64,000 nucleotides of DNA, from contig NZ_FNPI01000001.1 of assembly GCF_900107275.1 (NCBI RefSeq), forward strand, positions 496,001 to 560,000, given 5' to 3'. Both the position numbers and the translations under genes were made by a program. Positions 18,031-26,463 of this stretch are shown one piece after another. The notes under the pieces are model-generated. The model saw only the letters and a list, made by a program, of their open reading frames with translations. It had not been told where the DNA came from and searched no databases. Numbering within the stretch: position 1 is the first letter of the stretch; each line of letters starts with the position of its first letter. The DNA is from Evansella caseinilytica. GTDB taxonomy: Bacteria; Bacillota; Bacilli; Bacillales; Salisediminibacteriaceae.

Positions 18031-18567
18031 TCATTTCGTATAACGGTTGGCGTAGCTGCTGGCGACAAATGCTTTCGGTTTGATAATCGGCTCTATTCCC
18101 ATTGATTGCATCCGGGACATCATTTCCCGTACATAGACCCTTGTTTTGTTGCGGCTGTTTGCCCCGATGTCGATATGCCCTTCAATGGTGAAACTTGCTC
18201 CTTTGTAAATATGCGGCAGGACAATATCGATTAATTCGCTTTTGCGAGCTTCTGTAAACATGGAGACGATTTCTTCCGTCAAAGACGTTTCATACGAAAT
18301 TTTTTCATGTAAATTCTTCATCTGTCTCGGTACCGCAACTTTACGGATACATGCCCACGCTCCTTTTCCTTCCCGCTGAATGACAATGCCGGTGACAAAG
18401 CGTGTATACGTGGAGTGCACCTGTGAATCTGTTCCGAACATCAGGCGGTAATTCCCCTGCGGTTCTTTATTCATGAATTTCACGATGTGTTCAAACACCT
18501 GCTCAAAAGCCATATTTTTTTTCTGCAAATTTTCAAATGAGTAATTCAATGCTTTGAAATTTCTCAT
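18031..18567 (-). CDS. ykuK: YkuK family predicted RNase H-like protein
   Basis: 178 residues, similar in length to Bacillus subtilis YkuK (DUF458). The RNase H-like core is visible: LMFGTDSQVHSTYTRFVTGI contains the first strand with its aspartate, and VLPHIYKGASFTIEGHIDIG has the later conserved acidic and histidine residues. The C-terminal block GIEPIIKPKAFVASSYANRY is typical of the family. No signal peptide. The biochemical activity of YkuK is unproven; the nuclease label is by fold. It stands alone, with intergenic repeats on its upstream side. Confidence 0.85.
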   Translation of the reverse strand: MRNFKALNYSFENLQKKNMAFEQVFEHIVKFMNKEPQGNYRLMFGTDSQVHSTYTRFVTGIVIQREGKGAWACIRKVAVPRQMKNLHEKISYETSLTEEIVSMFTEARKSELIDIVLPHIYKGASFTIEGHIDIGANSRNKTRVYVREMMSRMQSMGIEPIIKPKAFVASSYANRYTK

Positions 18568-18627
18568 AATTGATTACCTGCTTCTTTCTTTTCGGCTGCT
18601 TTCATCTGCCGGTTTTCATTGAAGATG

Positions 18628-18776
18628 ATGTTCAAAAGTCCGGGAAACAGCGCCGGCGAATCTCATCGTTGCGTTGCCCCACTGCGCTGCTCACGTACGT
18701 GTGGTGTACGCTGCGCTGCTCGGCGCCGCCGCTCCGTGACCTTCTTGCCGCTGTTGTGTCCTCCTTTGTAAACACA
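18628..18776 (+). repeat. ~150-bp TTCAAAA-ended repeat, family 2
   Basis: Begins TGTTCAAAAGTCCGGGAAAC and ends CTCCTTTGTAAACA. The body AACAGCGCCGGCGAATCTCA, the paired CGTAC/GTACG segment and CTTCTTGCCGCTGTTGTGTC are shared with 52676-52988 (two tandem copies) and, inverted, 60493-60640. It carries no ribosome binding site or sensible product. Confidence 0.8.
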
Positions 18777-18824
18777 TACATTAATATACCCGTTATTGAA
18801 AAAAACTACCGTTTTTGTTGCATC

Positions 18825-18868
18825 GTGTTAGTTCAAAAAGATAAAAACCGATCTTTTTGAACTAACAC
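18825..18868. repeat. 44-nt hairpin
   Basis: GTGTTAGTTCAAAAAGAT pairs perfectly with ATCTTTTTGAACTAACAC around AAAAACCG. Compared with the copy at 37368 (TTTG/CAAA) and at 25328 (ATTG/CAAT) the arm differs by paired changes (TTAG/CTAA). Confidence 0.8.
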
Positions 18869-18956
18869 TTATAGTAAAACATATTTTTTACATGTCTATT
18901 CCCGTTTTATATTAAAGGTGTGTAAATCATTTGTTTGGTTTATTTTTAGAAGAGGA

Positions 18957-19038
18957 TGTTTAAATAGTGCAGGAAACAGCGCCGGCGAATCTCATCGCTG
19001 CTTGTGGCCGCCGCGCCGCGTTATCTTTTTTAAACACA
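18957..19038 (+). repeat. Degenerate copy of the family 2 repeat
   Basis: Contains AACAGCGCCGGCGAATCTCA as in the copy at 18628 but lacks the middle part. The ends read TGTTTAAATAG and CTTTTTTAAACA, so the terminal inverted repeat has changed on both sides together (GTTCAA to GTTTAA). Confidence 0.65.
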
Positions 19039-19178
19039 CACTAGAAAATATCGATGAGCAGGCGGCAGGAATATGGCGGATTGATATGACATCGCCGGTG
19101 ACGGGAATTGCGGTGTTGAGGGGGGAGGGAGGCAGGGGGGTTAAGAAACGGGATGCATCACCCTGATCCCTGCTCGTT

Positions 19179-19376
19179 TTAGCCACCCATTTTTCTTCGT
19201 TGCATCGCCGTCTTTTTCGCTTGCTGGCTTTTCATCTTTTTTGTGTCCTGCAGATTATTGCCGCCATGGCTATTATTTGCTTGTTTATTTTTTTTATTGG
19301 CAAGCTGCTGTTTCATTGCTTCCTGAAGGCTGATTTTCTTTTGCTGTCCTTCATCTGTCTGTTTGGAATGACTCAT
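19179..19376 (-). CDS. Small basic hydrophilic protein
   Basis: 65 residues, very rich in Lys, Gln and Asn (LQEAMKQQLANKKNKQANN), ending QQAKKTAMQRRKMGG. The ribosome binding site CAGGAGGAATTTGTT lies at ideal distance from the ATG at 19376, which argues for a true gene despite low complexity. No membrane segment or signal. It may be one of the small uncharacterised proteins common in Bacillaceae; I do not recognise a named family. Confidence 0.65.
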   Translation of the reverse strand: MSHSKQTDEGQQKKISLQEAMKQQLANKKNKQANNSHGGNNLQDTKKMKSQQAKKTAMQRRKMGG

Positions 19377-19561
19377 AACAAATTCCTCCTGAAAGTTGTG
19401 ATAACTCTAGTATAATCGATTATTCCCGATTTTTGTGTGAAATAACTCGAGAAATGAATAAATACTATGCAATGCAAAGAAAAATGGGCCTCAAGGTTCC
19501 CTTGTATAATTCCCGAGGAAAAAGGGAAAGTTTTGAACAGCCATTTTAACAGGACAGAGGA

Positions 19562-21640
19562 ATGAAAAAAATGCAGCATAATGCAAGCAATAACTCGATT
19601 TCTTTCAGTGAGGCGTACAAGGCGCTGTTCGAAAACAATCCTGATGCCTGCTATGCTTTAGATCAAAAAGGGAATTTTTGCTTGTTTAATGAAGCGGCAA
19701 TGAAACTGACAGGGTATTCCCTGGAAGAAATGCTCGGAACGTCATTTATCAAGCTTGTTCCCGAAGCTTTTTTAACACGGATCATGAATACTTTTCACAG
19801 CATCCTTCGAGGAAACGAGGAAAAATTTGAGCTGTCGATCTTCAGCAAAAACGGCAGTGTTATTGATCTGTATGTAACCGCTGTTCCGATTGTTATGGAA
19901 GGAACGGTCCAGGGTATTATCGGGATTGCCAAAGACATGACGGAATTATATAAGGTGCAAGAAGAATTGAGAGAGTCCCGCAGCCAGTTGCAAAATATTG
20001 TTGATAGCATCACTGTCTGTCTGTGGTCGGCGGATGTGAAAAACGGGGAATTGCTGTATATTTCACCTGCGTGTTCCAAAATATTCGGTTACACACAAAA
20101 GGAGTTTTATACCACTAAAGCGCTTTGGCAAAAAATGATGTATCCGCAAGCGGATGATACGCTGGCGGAACAGTTTGCCAAAATAAAGAACGGCAAAAAA
20201 ATATATTTAGAATATCCGCTTGAAAGCAAGCGGGGGGATATTCTTTGGGTGAACAACAGCATCGTTCCAGTATTAAATGATAGCGGGGGGTTGGAGCGGG
20301 TCGACGGTGTTCTGACAGATATCAGCTGGCGGAAGCAGGCGGAAAAAGAATTGAAGTACATGGCTTTCCATGACCACTTGACAAATTTGCCGAACCGGAG
20401 AAGATTTAATGAAAAATTGCGGCGGGCGATGGATAAAGCAAAGCAAGAACACAGGAAGGTGGCGGTTATGTATCTGGACCTGGACCGCTTTAAGTACATT
20501 AACGATGCACTGGGACATAAAGAGGGGGACGAGCTGTTAAAACAAGTTGCTGAACGGCTGACCTGCTGCCTTGGCGAAGACGATCTCGTTGCGCGTCAAG
20601 GCGGGGATGAGTTTTCCATTATTCTGCAGAGCATTACTGAATTGCATGAAGTGTGCCGTGTATCGGAGAAAATTCATGACTTGTTCAACACCCCGGTAGA
20701 ACTGAAAGGCTATGAATATAATATTACCACAAGCATCGGCGTCAGTATTTACCCTGACCATGCCGACTCGGTGGAAGGCTTGATTAAAAGAGCAGATCAG
20801 GCTTTGTATCTTGCCAAAGACAAGGGGAGGAGCAACACACAAATCTACAACGGCAGGTTGTCAAAAATGATGTCGAGAAAGTTTGTCATTGAACAAGGCC
20901 TCCGTAAGGCTGTCGACAAACGGGAATTTTCCCTGCTTTATCAACCGATAGTTCATGTTCAGACAAAGAAAATTGTTGGCTTTGAGGCGTTGATTCGCTG
21001 GAATTATCCGGTCTTGGGGGAATTGCTGCCGTTGGAATTTATTCCAGCCGCCGAAGAAACCGGAGAAATTATTTCTATTGGTGAATGGGTGCTGCGCCAG
21101 GCAATTGCAGACTGCAAAAGCTGGCAGAGAGGTCGATCTCCGATTTACGTAACGGTGAATATTTCAGCGAGACAAGTGGAGCAACCGGAGCTCATTCAAC
21201 GCATCAATGGTATTTTGGCGGAGAAGGGACTCGCGCAGGAATACTTGAAGCTGGAAATCACTGAAGGAGCAGCAATGACAAATATTGACCGCCTGTTGCC
21301 GCAATTTCGCAAGCTGCAGGATGCAGGAGTTGATATTGCCTTGGATGATTTTGGTACAGGTTATTCTTCCCTGAACTATTTAAAAATCTTTCCGATTAAA
21401 ACGTTAAAAATCGACCGATCGTTCGTGAAGGATATTCATAAAGATCCTAAGCAGGAAGCGATCATCAAAACGATGGCGGCGCTGGCGGAAAATTTGCAGC
21501 TGGACCTCATCGCGGAAGGCGTGGAGCAGGAGCAGCAAATCGCCTTTTTAAAAGAGATCGGCTGTTATAAAATGCAGGGCTATTACTTTCAAAAACCTGT
21601 GCCTGCAGATGAGGTGCGAATGTTGCTGCGGGATAATTAA
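19562..21640 (+). CDS. PAS-PAS-GGDEF-EAL cyclic di-GMP turnover protein
   Basis: 692 residues, no membrane helix. PAS domains lie at about 15-135 and 140-265 (the second with a PAC-like end). GGDEF (about 275-430) keeps the active-site GGDEF in ARQGGDEFSI but lacks an RxxD inhibitory site at the usual position. EAL (about 440-692) keeps FEALIRW, DDFGTGYSSLNYLK, IDRSFVKDI and IAEGVEQ, so phosphodiesterase residues look intact. Both activities are possible; in such tandem proteins the phosphodiesterase is often dominant. The ATG at 19571 is better spaced from AGAGGA than 19562. Monocistronic. Signal sensed by the PAS domains unknown. Confidence 0.93.
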   Translation: MKKMQHNASNNSISFSEAYKALFENNPDACYALDQKGNFCLFNEAAMKLTGYSLEEMLGTSFIKLVPEAFLTRIMNTFHSILRGNEEKFELSIFSKNGSVIDLYVTAVPIVMEGTVQGIIGIAKDMTELYKVQEELRESRSQLQNIVDSITVCLWSADVKNGELLYISPACSKIFGYTQKEFYTTKALWQKMMYPQADDTLAEQFAKIKNGKKIYLEYPLESKRGDILWVNNSIVPVLNDSGGLERVDGVLTDISWRKQAEKELKYMAFHDHLTNLPNRRRFNEKLRRAMDKAKQEHRKVAVMYLDLDRFKYINDALGHKEGDELLKQVAERLTCCLGEDDLVARQGGDEFSIILQSITELHEVCRVSEKIHDLFNTPVELKGYEYNITTSIGVSIYPDHADSVEGLIKRADQALYLAKDKGRSNTQIYNGRLSKMMSRKFVIEQGLRKAVDKREFSLLYQPIVHVQTKKIVGFEALIRWNYPVLGELLPLEFIPAAEETGEIISIGEWVLRQAIADCKSWQRGRSPIYVTVNISARQVEQPELIQRINGILAEKGLAQEYLKLEITEGAAMTNIDRLLPQFRKLQDAGVDIALDDFGTGYSSLNYLKIFPIKTLKIDRSFVKDIHKDPKQEAIIKTMAALAENLQLDLIAEGVEQEQQIAFLKEIGCYKMQGYYFQKPVPADEVRMLLRDN

Positions 21641-21747
21641 TTTGATGTTTTTCCCCTTCCCGCCCTTATTTCAACCTGTTTTATACTGTCCGGCGGATCG
21701 TGATATAGTATACATAGAAGAAGGAATGGAAACTGTGTGCTGGGGAG

Positions 21748-22200
21748 ATGGTGGAAATGTTGGCAGGAAAGGTTCAAATAAATGAGTGCCGGACAACGGA
21801 AGAAATGCAGGCTGCATATGCGGTGATGAAGCAACTGCGGACGCATCTGGATGAAGCCACCTATTTGCAGTTAGTGAAGGAGGCGAGGGAGACGGGAGAG
21901 TACCGGCTATTCTCCCTCGTGGACGATGGAAGAATAGTTGCGGTGATCGGCTTTATGCCGATGGTCACGCTGTATAATGGGCGGTGTCTCTGGATATGCG
22001 ATTTAGTGACCGCTGCCGATGTCCGCTCCAGGGGCTACGGCAAGATGTTGTTGGACTTTGCCCATCGTTGGGCGGAAGAAAACGGATATCCGGTTGTCTC
22101 GCTGTCTTCCGGTCTTCAGCGGTTGGATGCCCACCGCTTTTATGAAGAAAAAATGGGGTATGACAAGGTGAGCTATGTTTTCAAAAAAACGCTCCGGTGA
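21748..22200 (+). CDS. GNAT family N-acetyltransferase
   Basis: About 150 residues of the GNAT fold. The acetyl-CoA binding loop is VRSRGYGKMLLDFAHRWAEE (R/Q-x2-G-x-G/A), followed by the C-terminal FYEEKMGYDKVSYVFKK. The start may be ATG 21748 (after GGGGAG) or ATG 21757. Substrate cannot be told from sequence. Stand-alone gene. Confidence 0.85.
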   Translation: MVEMLAGKVQINECRTTEEMQAAYAVMKQLRTHLDEATYLQLVKEARETGEYRLFSLVDDGRIVAVIGFMPMVTLYNGRCLWICDLVTAADVRSRGYGKMLLDFAHRWAEENGYPVVSLSSGLQRLDAHRFYEEKMGYDKVSYVFKKTLR

Positions 22201-22249
22201 TACGTCTGCATGACGTAATAAAGAGACAGGAAATATTATTTTTTTGCGG

Positions 22250-22540
22250 AAAAAATGGGGAAATCCTGGACGGCACCTGGACTGTCTGCACAGTACGGCA
22301 GCAGGAGCATGCTCATGTGCGGAGCAGCGGCTGCAAGCTATATTCGGTATTGCGGCGCGGTGCCGGGGGTTTGCTGAATTGCCGAACGGTTCTCAGCGGA
22401 TAAGAAACAGGCCTGATGCCTGTTTTCCCGCTGCTGCAGCTCCGGCCGTTCTGCTGTTAATTTCATATAGGCTTCGATAAATACGAACGGTTCTTTCAGA
22501 TTTTTTATACGCTTCCAAAGTAATACCGAGGTCTTCAATA
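22250..22540 (-). pseudogene. Decayed duplicate of the 3' end of the gene at 24662 with its downstream flank
   Basis: On the minus strand, EPFVFIEAYMKLTAERPELQ matches EPIAFIEAYMKLKAERPELQ at the C-terminus of the gene at 24662-24967. Beyond the stop the similarity continues in the non-coding flank, where 22255-22440 resembles 24505-24670 (CCTGGA near the left end, a CTGCAGCTCCGGCCGTTCTG block). The upstream part of the gene is missing here, so this is a partial, degenerate duplication. It may be read as an open frame from 22538, but without a ribosome binding site. Confidence 0.6.
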
Positions 22541-22578
22541 TATATCATACAAACAAAAGCTCCTCGCGCCGTGTTAGT

Positions 22579-24015
22579 TTAAAAGTCCGGCAGCTCATCA
22601 AGGGTAATGACGTACGGATGATTGTATACATAAACGAGGTGTTCCTTGCTATTGTGTGTATCATCAAACAAAAACTCTCCGGTCCACGTACAGAACCAGC
22701 TCCAGTGCGCGCCGTAGGCAATAAGAAGATCCGGGTCAGGAATAGCACCGTTTTCTGTAAGTGCGACGATTTTTGTATCCTCTACGAGCGAAACAAGTTC
22801 CTCGTATTTAGCAATAACCGGATTGTAATCACCTGGAGCCGAATAGTGATCCGCGCTGACGATATCTACTACATCGTTCCCTGGGTACCAGGCCGGATCA
22901 ATTGAATTCCACACCCATATGAGGTTGTTAATTTGATGGTGATTGGTAAGGCGGTCGTACATAATACGATAGAGTTCCTTCGCAGGTTCCGGTCCCTTTG
23001 ATCCCCACCAAAACCAACCGCCTTCTGCTTCATGCAACGGGCGAAACAGTACCGGGATACGAGCATCCTCCAGGCGTTGTAATTGAACGGCAATCGCATC
23101 AATATCGCGTATAAGCAGCTTGTAATCTTCAGAGTCGGGATGAGCAAGCGCGTAGGTGATGTCAAACGTTGTGGCATCTTGGTAGAAACCATGCCACCAT
23201 TCCTTACCTTCTGAGTCAATGAGGCCGGCAGGCGCGTTCCAGTGCCAAGCAAATGTGACGATTCCTCCCTGCTCATGCCAATCCATGGCTTCCTCAATTT
23301 CAATCGATCTCGCGCCGTGTTCAACACGTGAGGGGGAATAATCCATAAGATCAAAGCCGACAACGGCAGGTTTCTTATCCGTTGTGGAATGGAGCCAGCG
23401 GACGTCTGATAATGTTTGTTGTCCAGATAATATCGCCCTGCCGTAATTATCTGCCAAAAAACGAATCAGTGTGTTAGCTTCAACGGAGGCGTTTTGGTTT
23501 ACGAGTCTAGGTTTAATGTTATGCTTCTTTCGGACAGTTGTTTTCTGCAGCTCAATGTAATCGATATCATACCAACCCCAACCGCTTGTGAGTGTAATCG
23601 TGTTTGTGCCGGCGCTAAGTAATAGCTTGCCTCCAGACGTTGATGCGAATTCTGAGGTTTCCTTTAATAACACCTCCCCAACGTGATTGCTGTTAACCGA
23701 AAGCTGAGTAACTTTGTCTCCATTAGGAGCATTGTAACCAACCGACAAATTGTACAATCCCTCTTCCGGGACGTTCACTGTCAGCGTTACGGAATCTGTT
23801 TCTGCGTCGAATCCGGTCACATAACCGCTGCCTGAAAACCCGGGAGTTGTGGCCGCTGCCGTTACACCGTTTAGTTCACCCAATTCCGCTTCATATCTCA
23901 TCTTCGCAGGTTCATTGTTTTTTGTAGAAAAAAATAATCCCACCGCCCATAGAAACAGTATCAGAATGCAGCATGCCAACACGACGATGAGAATAAGCAG
24001 CTTCCAGTTAAACAA
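22579..24015 (-). CDS. Membrane-anchored GH26 beta-mannanase with N-terminal carbohydrate-binding module
   Basis: 478 residues, TTG start at 24015 after AAAGGAG. One N-terminal helix (about 6-28) without a cleavage motif anchors it outside the cell. Residues about 40-157 look like a CBM6/35 beta-sandwich (RYEAELGELNG ... GWYDIDYIEL). The GH26 barrel (about 175-478) has the acid/base Glu329 in LFRPLHEAEGGWFWWG and the nucleophile Glu421 in VALTENGAIPD. GH26 enzymes cleave beta-1,4-mannan. No sugar transporter is adjacent, though the importer at the left end of the window could take up products; that link is speculative. Confidence 0.9.
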   Translation of the reverse strand: MFNWKLLILIVVLACCILILFLWAVGLFFSTKNNEPAKMRYEAELGELNGVTAAATTPGFSGSGYVTGFDAETDSVTLTVNVPEEGLYNLSVGYNAPNGDKVTQLSVNSNHVGEVLLKETSEFASTSGGKLLLSAGTNTITLTSGWGWYDIDYIELQKTTVRKKHNIKPRLVNQNASVEANTLIRFLADNYGRAILSGQQTLSDVRWLHSTTDKKPAVVGFDLMDYSPSRVEHGARSIEIEEAMDWHEQGGIVTFAWHWNAPAGLIDSEGKEWWHGFYQDATTFDITYALAHPDSEDYKLLIRDIDAIAVQLQRLEDARIPVLFRPLHEAEGGWFWWGSKGPEPAKELYRIMYDRLTNHHQINNLIWVWNSIDPAWYPGNDVVDIVSADHYSAPGDYNPVIAKYEELVSLVEDTKIVALTENGAIPDPDLLIAYGAHWSWFCTWTGEFLFDDTHNSKEHLVYVYNHPYVITLDELPDF

Positions 24016-24144
24016 TGCTTTCAGCTCCTTTCAAATTAAATAATCAGCACTTTGAGTGATATGACCTCCTTCTTGTTGAAATTGTTTGCCATGTCACTGC
24101 TTTTAGAGCAAATCATATCGGATAATTGTACTTCGGTACATAGG

Positions 24145-24170
24145 TTGACACTTGTTATATATGGTATAAT
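24145..24170 (+). promoter_or_regulatory. Putative sigma-A promoter upstream of repeat copy 2
   Basis: TTGACA at 24145-24150 and TATAAT at 24165-24170, the latter preceded by TGG to give an extended -10 (TGGTATAAT). The 14-base spacing is short for a -35/-10 pair, but an extended -10 can work without a good -35. It reads into the ~205-bp repeat beginning at 24209 and into no protein gene. Confidence 0.5.
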
Positions 24171-24208
24171 GCTAGATATTAAGTTTGACTCATGCAGAGA
24201 AAAAAAGT

Positions 24209-24412
24209 GCTTCCTCGCTAAATCATGTGGAAAGGAAGAATAGACTTGGAGATTTTATATGGAGTGGCGGGCATAATAGCATGAATAGCGAAAGCCAATA
24301 TCCCATGATACTGGTGGCTTGGCTTGTGTGTCATGCCCGCAGAGGCTCCATGTCAAATCGACGATGTTTCGATGATTTTTCTCTATTCTCATACCAAATA
24401 GCAAAGAGCCAA
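24209..24412 (+). repeat. ~205-bp repeat, copy 2
   Basis: Starts GCTTCCTCGCTAAATCATGT, the same as copy 1 at 7901, and stays nearly identical to ATACCAAATAGC. The inner inverted pair GCGGGCAT / ATGCCCGC is conserved. A promoter-like sequence lies about 40 bases upstream. The frames within have no ribosome binding site. Candidate small RNA or small repeat. Confidence 0.75.
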
Positions 24413-24661
24413 AAAAGTAAGTTTTGTTTTTTTAAAAAACGCTTTATGGACATTTCTGCACGCATGATGAATAGATAGGGGAATATATTTTAGGCAAACG
24501 GAAAGGGGGGATCCTGGAGCGTGCCGGTACAATTTGCAGCACAGTGCGGCTGCAGGGCATGGTTGTATGGAGAGGCGGTAAAGCATGCTCACTGCTGGCG
24601 TGGTGCCAGACATCTGCTGAACGGGTCTCTTCCGAAAAAAAGCCGGATAACTGCTTAGCTG

Positions 24662-24967
24662 TTACTGCAGCTCCGGCCGTTCTGCTTTTAATTTCATATA
24701 GGCTTCGATAAATGCGATCGGTTCTTCCTTGATGTAATATGTTCGGACACCTTGAGTTGTATGGAGATAGATGAATCCGATAGAATCGTCTTCGGCTTTT
24801 TTGCGATAGGAGATGTCAAAGATTGAGGTGAGGGGATATTGCTCCTCTTTAACGGATATCATCTCTTCATACAATTTCATCTCAAAGGTTTTCTCGACAA
24901 TCCGTTTTTCGAGCGGCTTGATTTCCTGATGAACTTCAATGCACGGATGTTTGGCTAACAGTTCGAT
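24662..24967 (-). CDS. Conserved short protein with no canonical start codon at its ribosome binding site
   Basis: The C-terminal 72 residues (MKLYEEMISVKEEQYPLTSI ... AYMKLKAERPELQ) look like a small beta-rich domain ending in a helix. The internal ATG at 24880 has no ribosome binding site. The frame is open for another 29 codons to 24967 (IELLAKHPCIEVHQEIKPLE...), where AAAAGGAG lies 10 bases before an ATC codon, with a CTG two codons later; a stop lies two codons before the ATC. Either translation starts at ATC or CTG, or the gene has lost its start. A decayed partial copy lies at 22438-22510. Function unknown. Confidence 0.5.
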   Translation of the reverse strand: MELLAKHPCIEVHQEIKPLEKRIVEKTFEMKLYEEMISVKEEQYPLTSIFDISYRKKAEDDSIGFIYLHTTQGVRTYYIKEEPIAFIEAYMKLKAERPELQ

Positions 24968-25170
24968 AGTTGATCAACTCCTTTTAGAAAAAAGGCGAAA
25001 GCTCATTCCGCCTGCGTCCTTATCATAGACGTTTAAAATTCGGGAAGCATACGAATGACAGACAAATGGTATAATAGTTGCTGACGGATAAGGTTTTTTA
25101 GCAATATTGCTTACAAGTTAGCAATATTGGTGTATACTGGAAGTTCGACATATGTGACTTTTGTTTTAAG

Positions 25171-25373
25171 AGTCTGTTCAAAAAGGCAATGGTTCCGCGC
25201 GATGCGCCCAATTCCGCCTAAATGCTGCCCACGTCCTGTGAGCAACGGCGGAATGTCGTCATCCTGACTCTGAGAAAACCACTCACAGCCGGGATGAAAA
25301 GAATGCATCGGCTCCACTCATTGCTTCGTGATTGTTCAAAAAGATAAAAAACGATCTTTTTGAACAATCACTT
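25171..25373. repeat. TTCAAAAAG-ended element with 44-nt hairpin
   Basis: Begins AGTCTGTTCAAAAAGGCAAT and ends with the 44-nt hairpin 25328-25371 (GTGATTGTTCAAAAAGAT / ATCTTTTTGAACAATCAC, perfect). The middle part, with AATTCCGCCTAAATGCTGCC and GAGCAACGGCGGAATGTCG, is shared with the element at 27920. No gene. Confidence 0.8.
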
Positions 25374-25531
25374 TAAGGTATAATCATTACTACCATTGTA
25401 AGAGTTTTCCCGGCTGCGGGCAAATGTAACCATTTGGTGGTGGACATATTGGCTGTTAACGATAGGTGGCATATGCAAAACAATCTAGCCGGTTTTGGTA
25501 ACAGGGCGTGAATCAGGAGAGTGATAGTTGC

Positions 25532-26236
25532 ATGCGGAGACGAATAACGAAAAGCATTCCTAATATGTTTACATTGGCAAACCTGTATTGCGGTTTTTTA
25601 TCCATCGGTTTTGCTGCCGACGGACAGTATAATAATGCGGCAATTTTAATCTTGATCGGGATGATGCTTGACAGCATGGACGGAAGATTGGCGCGAATGC
25701 TGGATGCGGACAGTTCTTTGGGGAAGGAATTGGACTCCCTTGCTGACATCGTGACGTTCGGTATCGCCCCCTCCTTTTTAGTGTACTATACATACTTTTT
25801 TCAATTCGGTTTATTGGGCTTTGCCGTCGCCGGCTTGTTCCCGTTGTTTGGCGCCTACCGGTTGGCAAGGTTCAACGTCAGTCCGGCGAAAGCTTCCATG
25901 AGCTATTTCACCGGGGTGCCGATTACCGCTGCCGGGGGAATTCTCGCCTTGCTGACATTGTTCGGAAATACGTTCCCGGAAATCATTACGACGGTGATTT
26001 TTACTGCCTTGTGCTTTTTGATGGTCAGCAGGCTCAGAATTCCGAGCTTGAAGGAAATCCCGCTGCCGAAATATGGAACAATCATTACGATATTTTTAGG
26101 CTGCCTGTTAATTTTAATTTACACAGAATCATACAATCAGTTCCCGTATCTCATTTATATTGCCACGCCGTTGTACATTGCCTTTCTTGCCTACCGCTTC
26201 GTCAAGCGTGGGAAAAATAAAAAGAAAATCGAATAA
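25532..26236 (+). CDS. pssA: CDP-diacylglycerol-serine O-phosphatidyltransferase
   Basis: Integral membrane enzyme that makes phosphatidylserine from CDP-diacylglycerol and L-serine, 234 residues with about seven hydrophobic segments. The CDP-alcohol phosphotransferase motif D-G-x2-A-R-x8-G-x3-D-x3-D is complete in DGRLARMLDADSSLGKELDS. ATG 25532 follows CAGGAGAG at about 10 bases; the GTG at 25508 lies before that site and is rejected. No decarboxylase gene is adjacent, unlike in B. subtilis where psd follows. Confidence 0.93.
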   Translation: MRRRITKSIPNMFTLANLYCGFLSIGFAADGQYNNAAILILIGMMLDSMDGRLARMLDADSSLGKELDSLADIVTFGIAPSFLVYYTYFFQFGLLGFAVAGLFPLFGAYRLARFNVSPAKASMSYFTGVPITAAGGILALLTLFGNTFPEIITTVIFTALCFLMVSRLRIPSLKEIPLPKYGTIITIFLGCLLILIYTESYNQFPYLIYIATPLYIAFLAYRFVKRGKNKKKIE

Positions 26237-26245
26237 AGCGAATAA

Positions 26246-26287
26246 AGGGACATGGGGTGTGAACGAAAGTTCACACCCCATGTCCCT
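26246..26287. terminator. Perfect 19-bp hairpin after pssA
   Basis: AGGGACATGGGGTGTGAAC (26246-26264) and its complement (26269-26287) flank a GAAA tetraloop. It follows the pssA stop by 9 bases. There is no T-run, so termination is likely but not certain. Confidence 0.65.
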
Positions 26288-26463
26288 GAACATTTATTGA
26301 CAAAGTGGAAAAATCAACTGCTGATGGTTATCAAAAAGAAAGGTTTATGAGGACAAAAGCAAAGCCGAAGCGCCGCCAGTTGTCCTCAAGAAACGGTTGA
26401 TAAGTGACAAAGTCTTCACAATGAGCTGAACAAGCTAGAAAACTTGTATCATAAGCAGTCACG

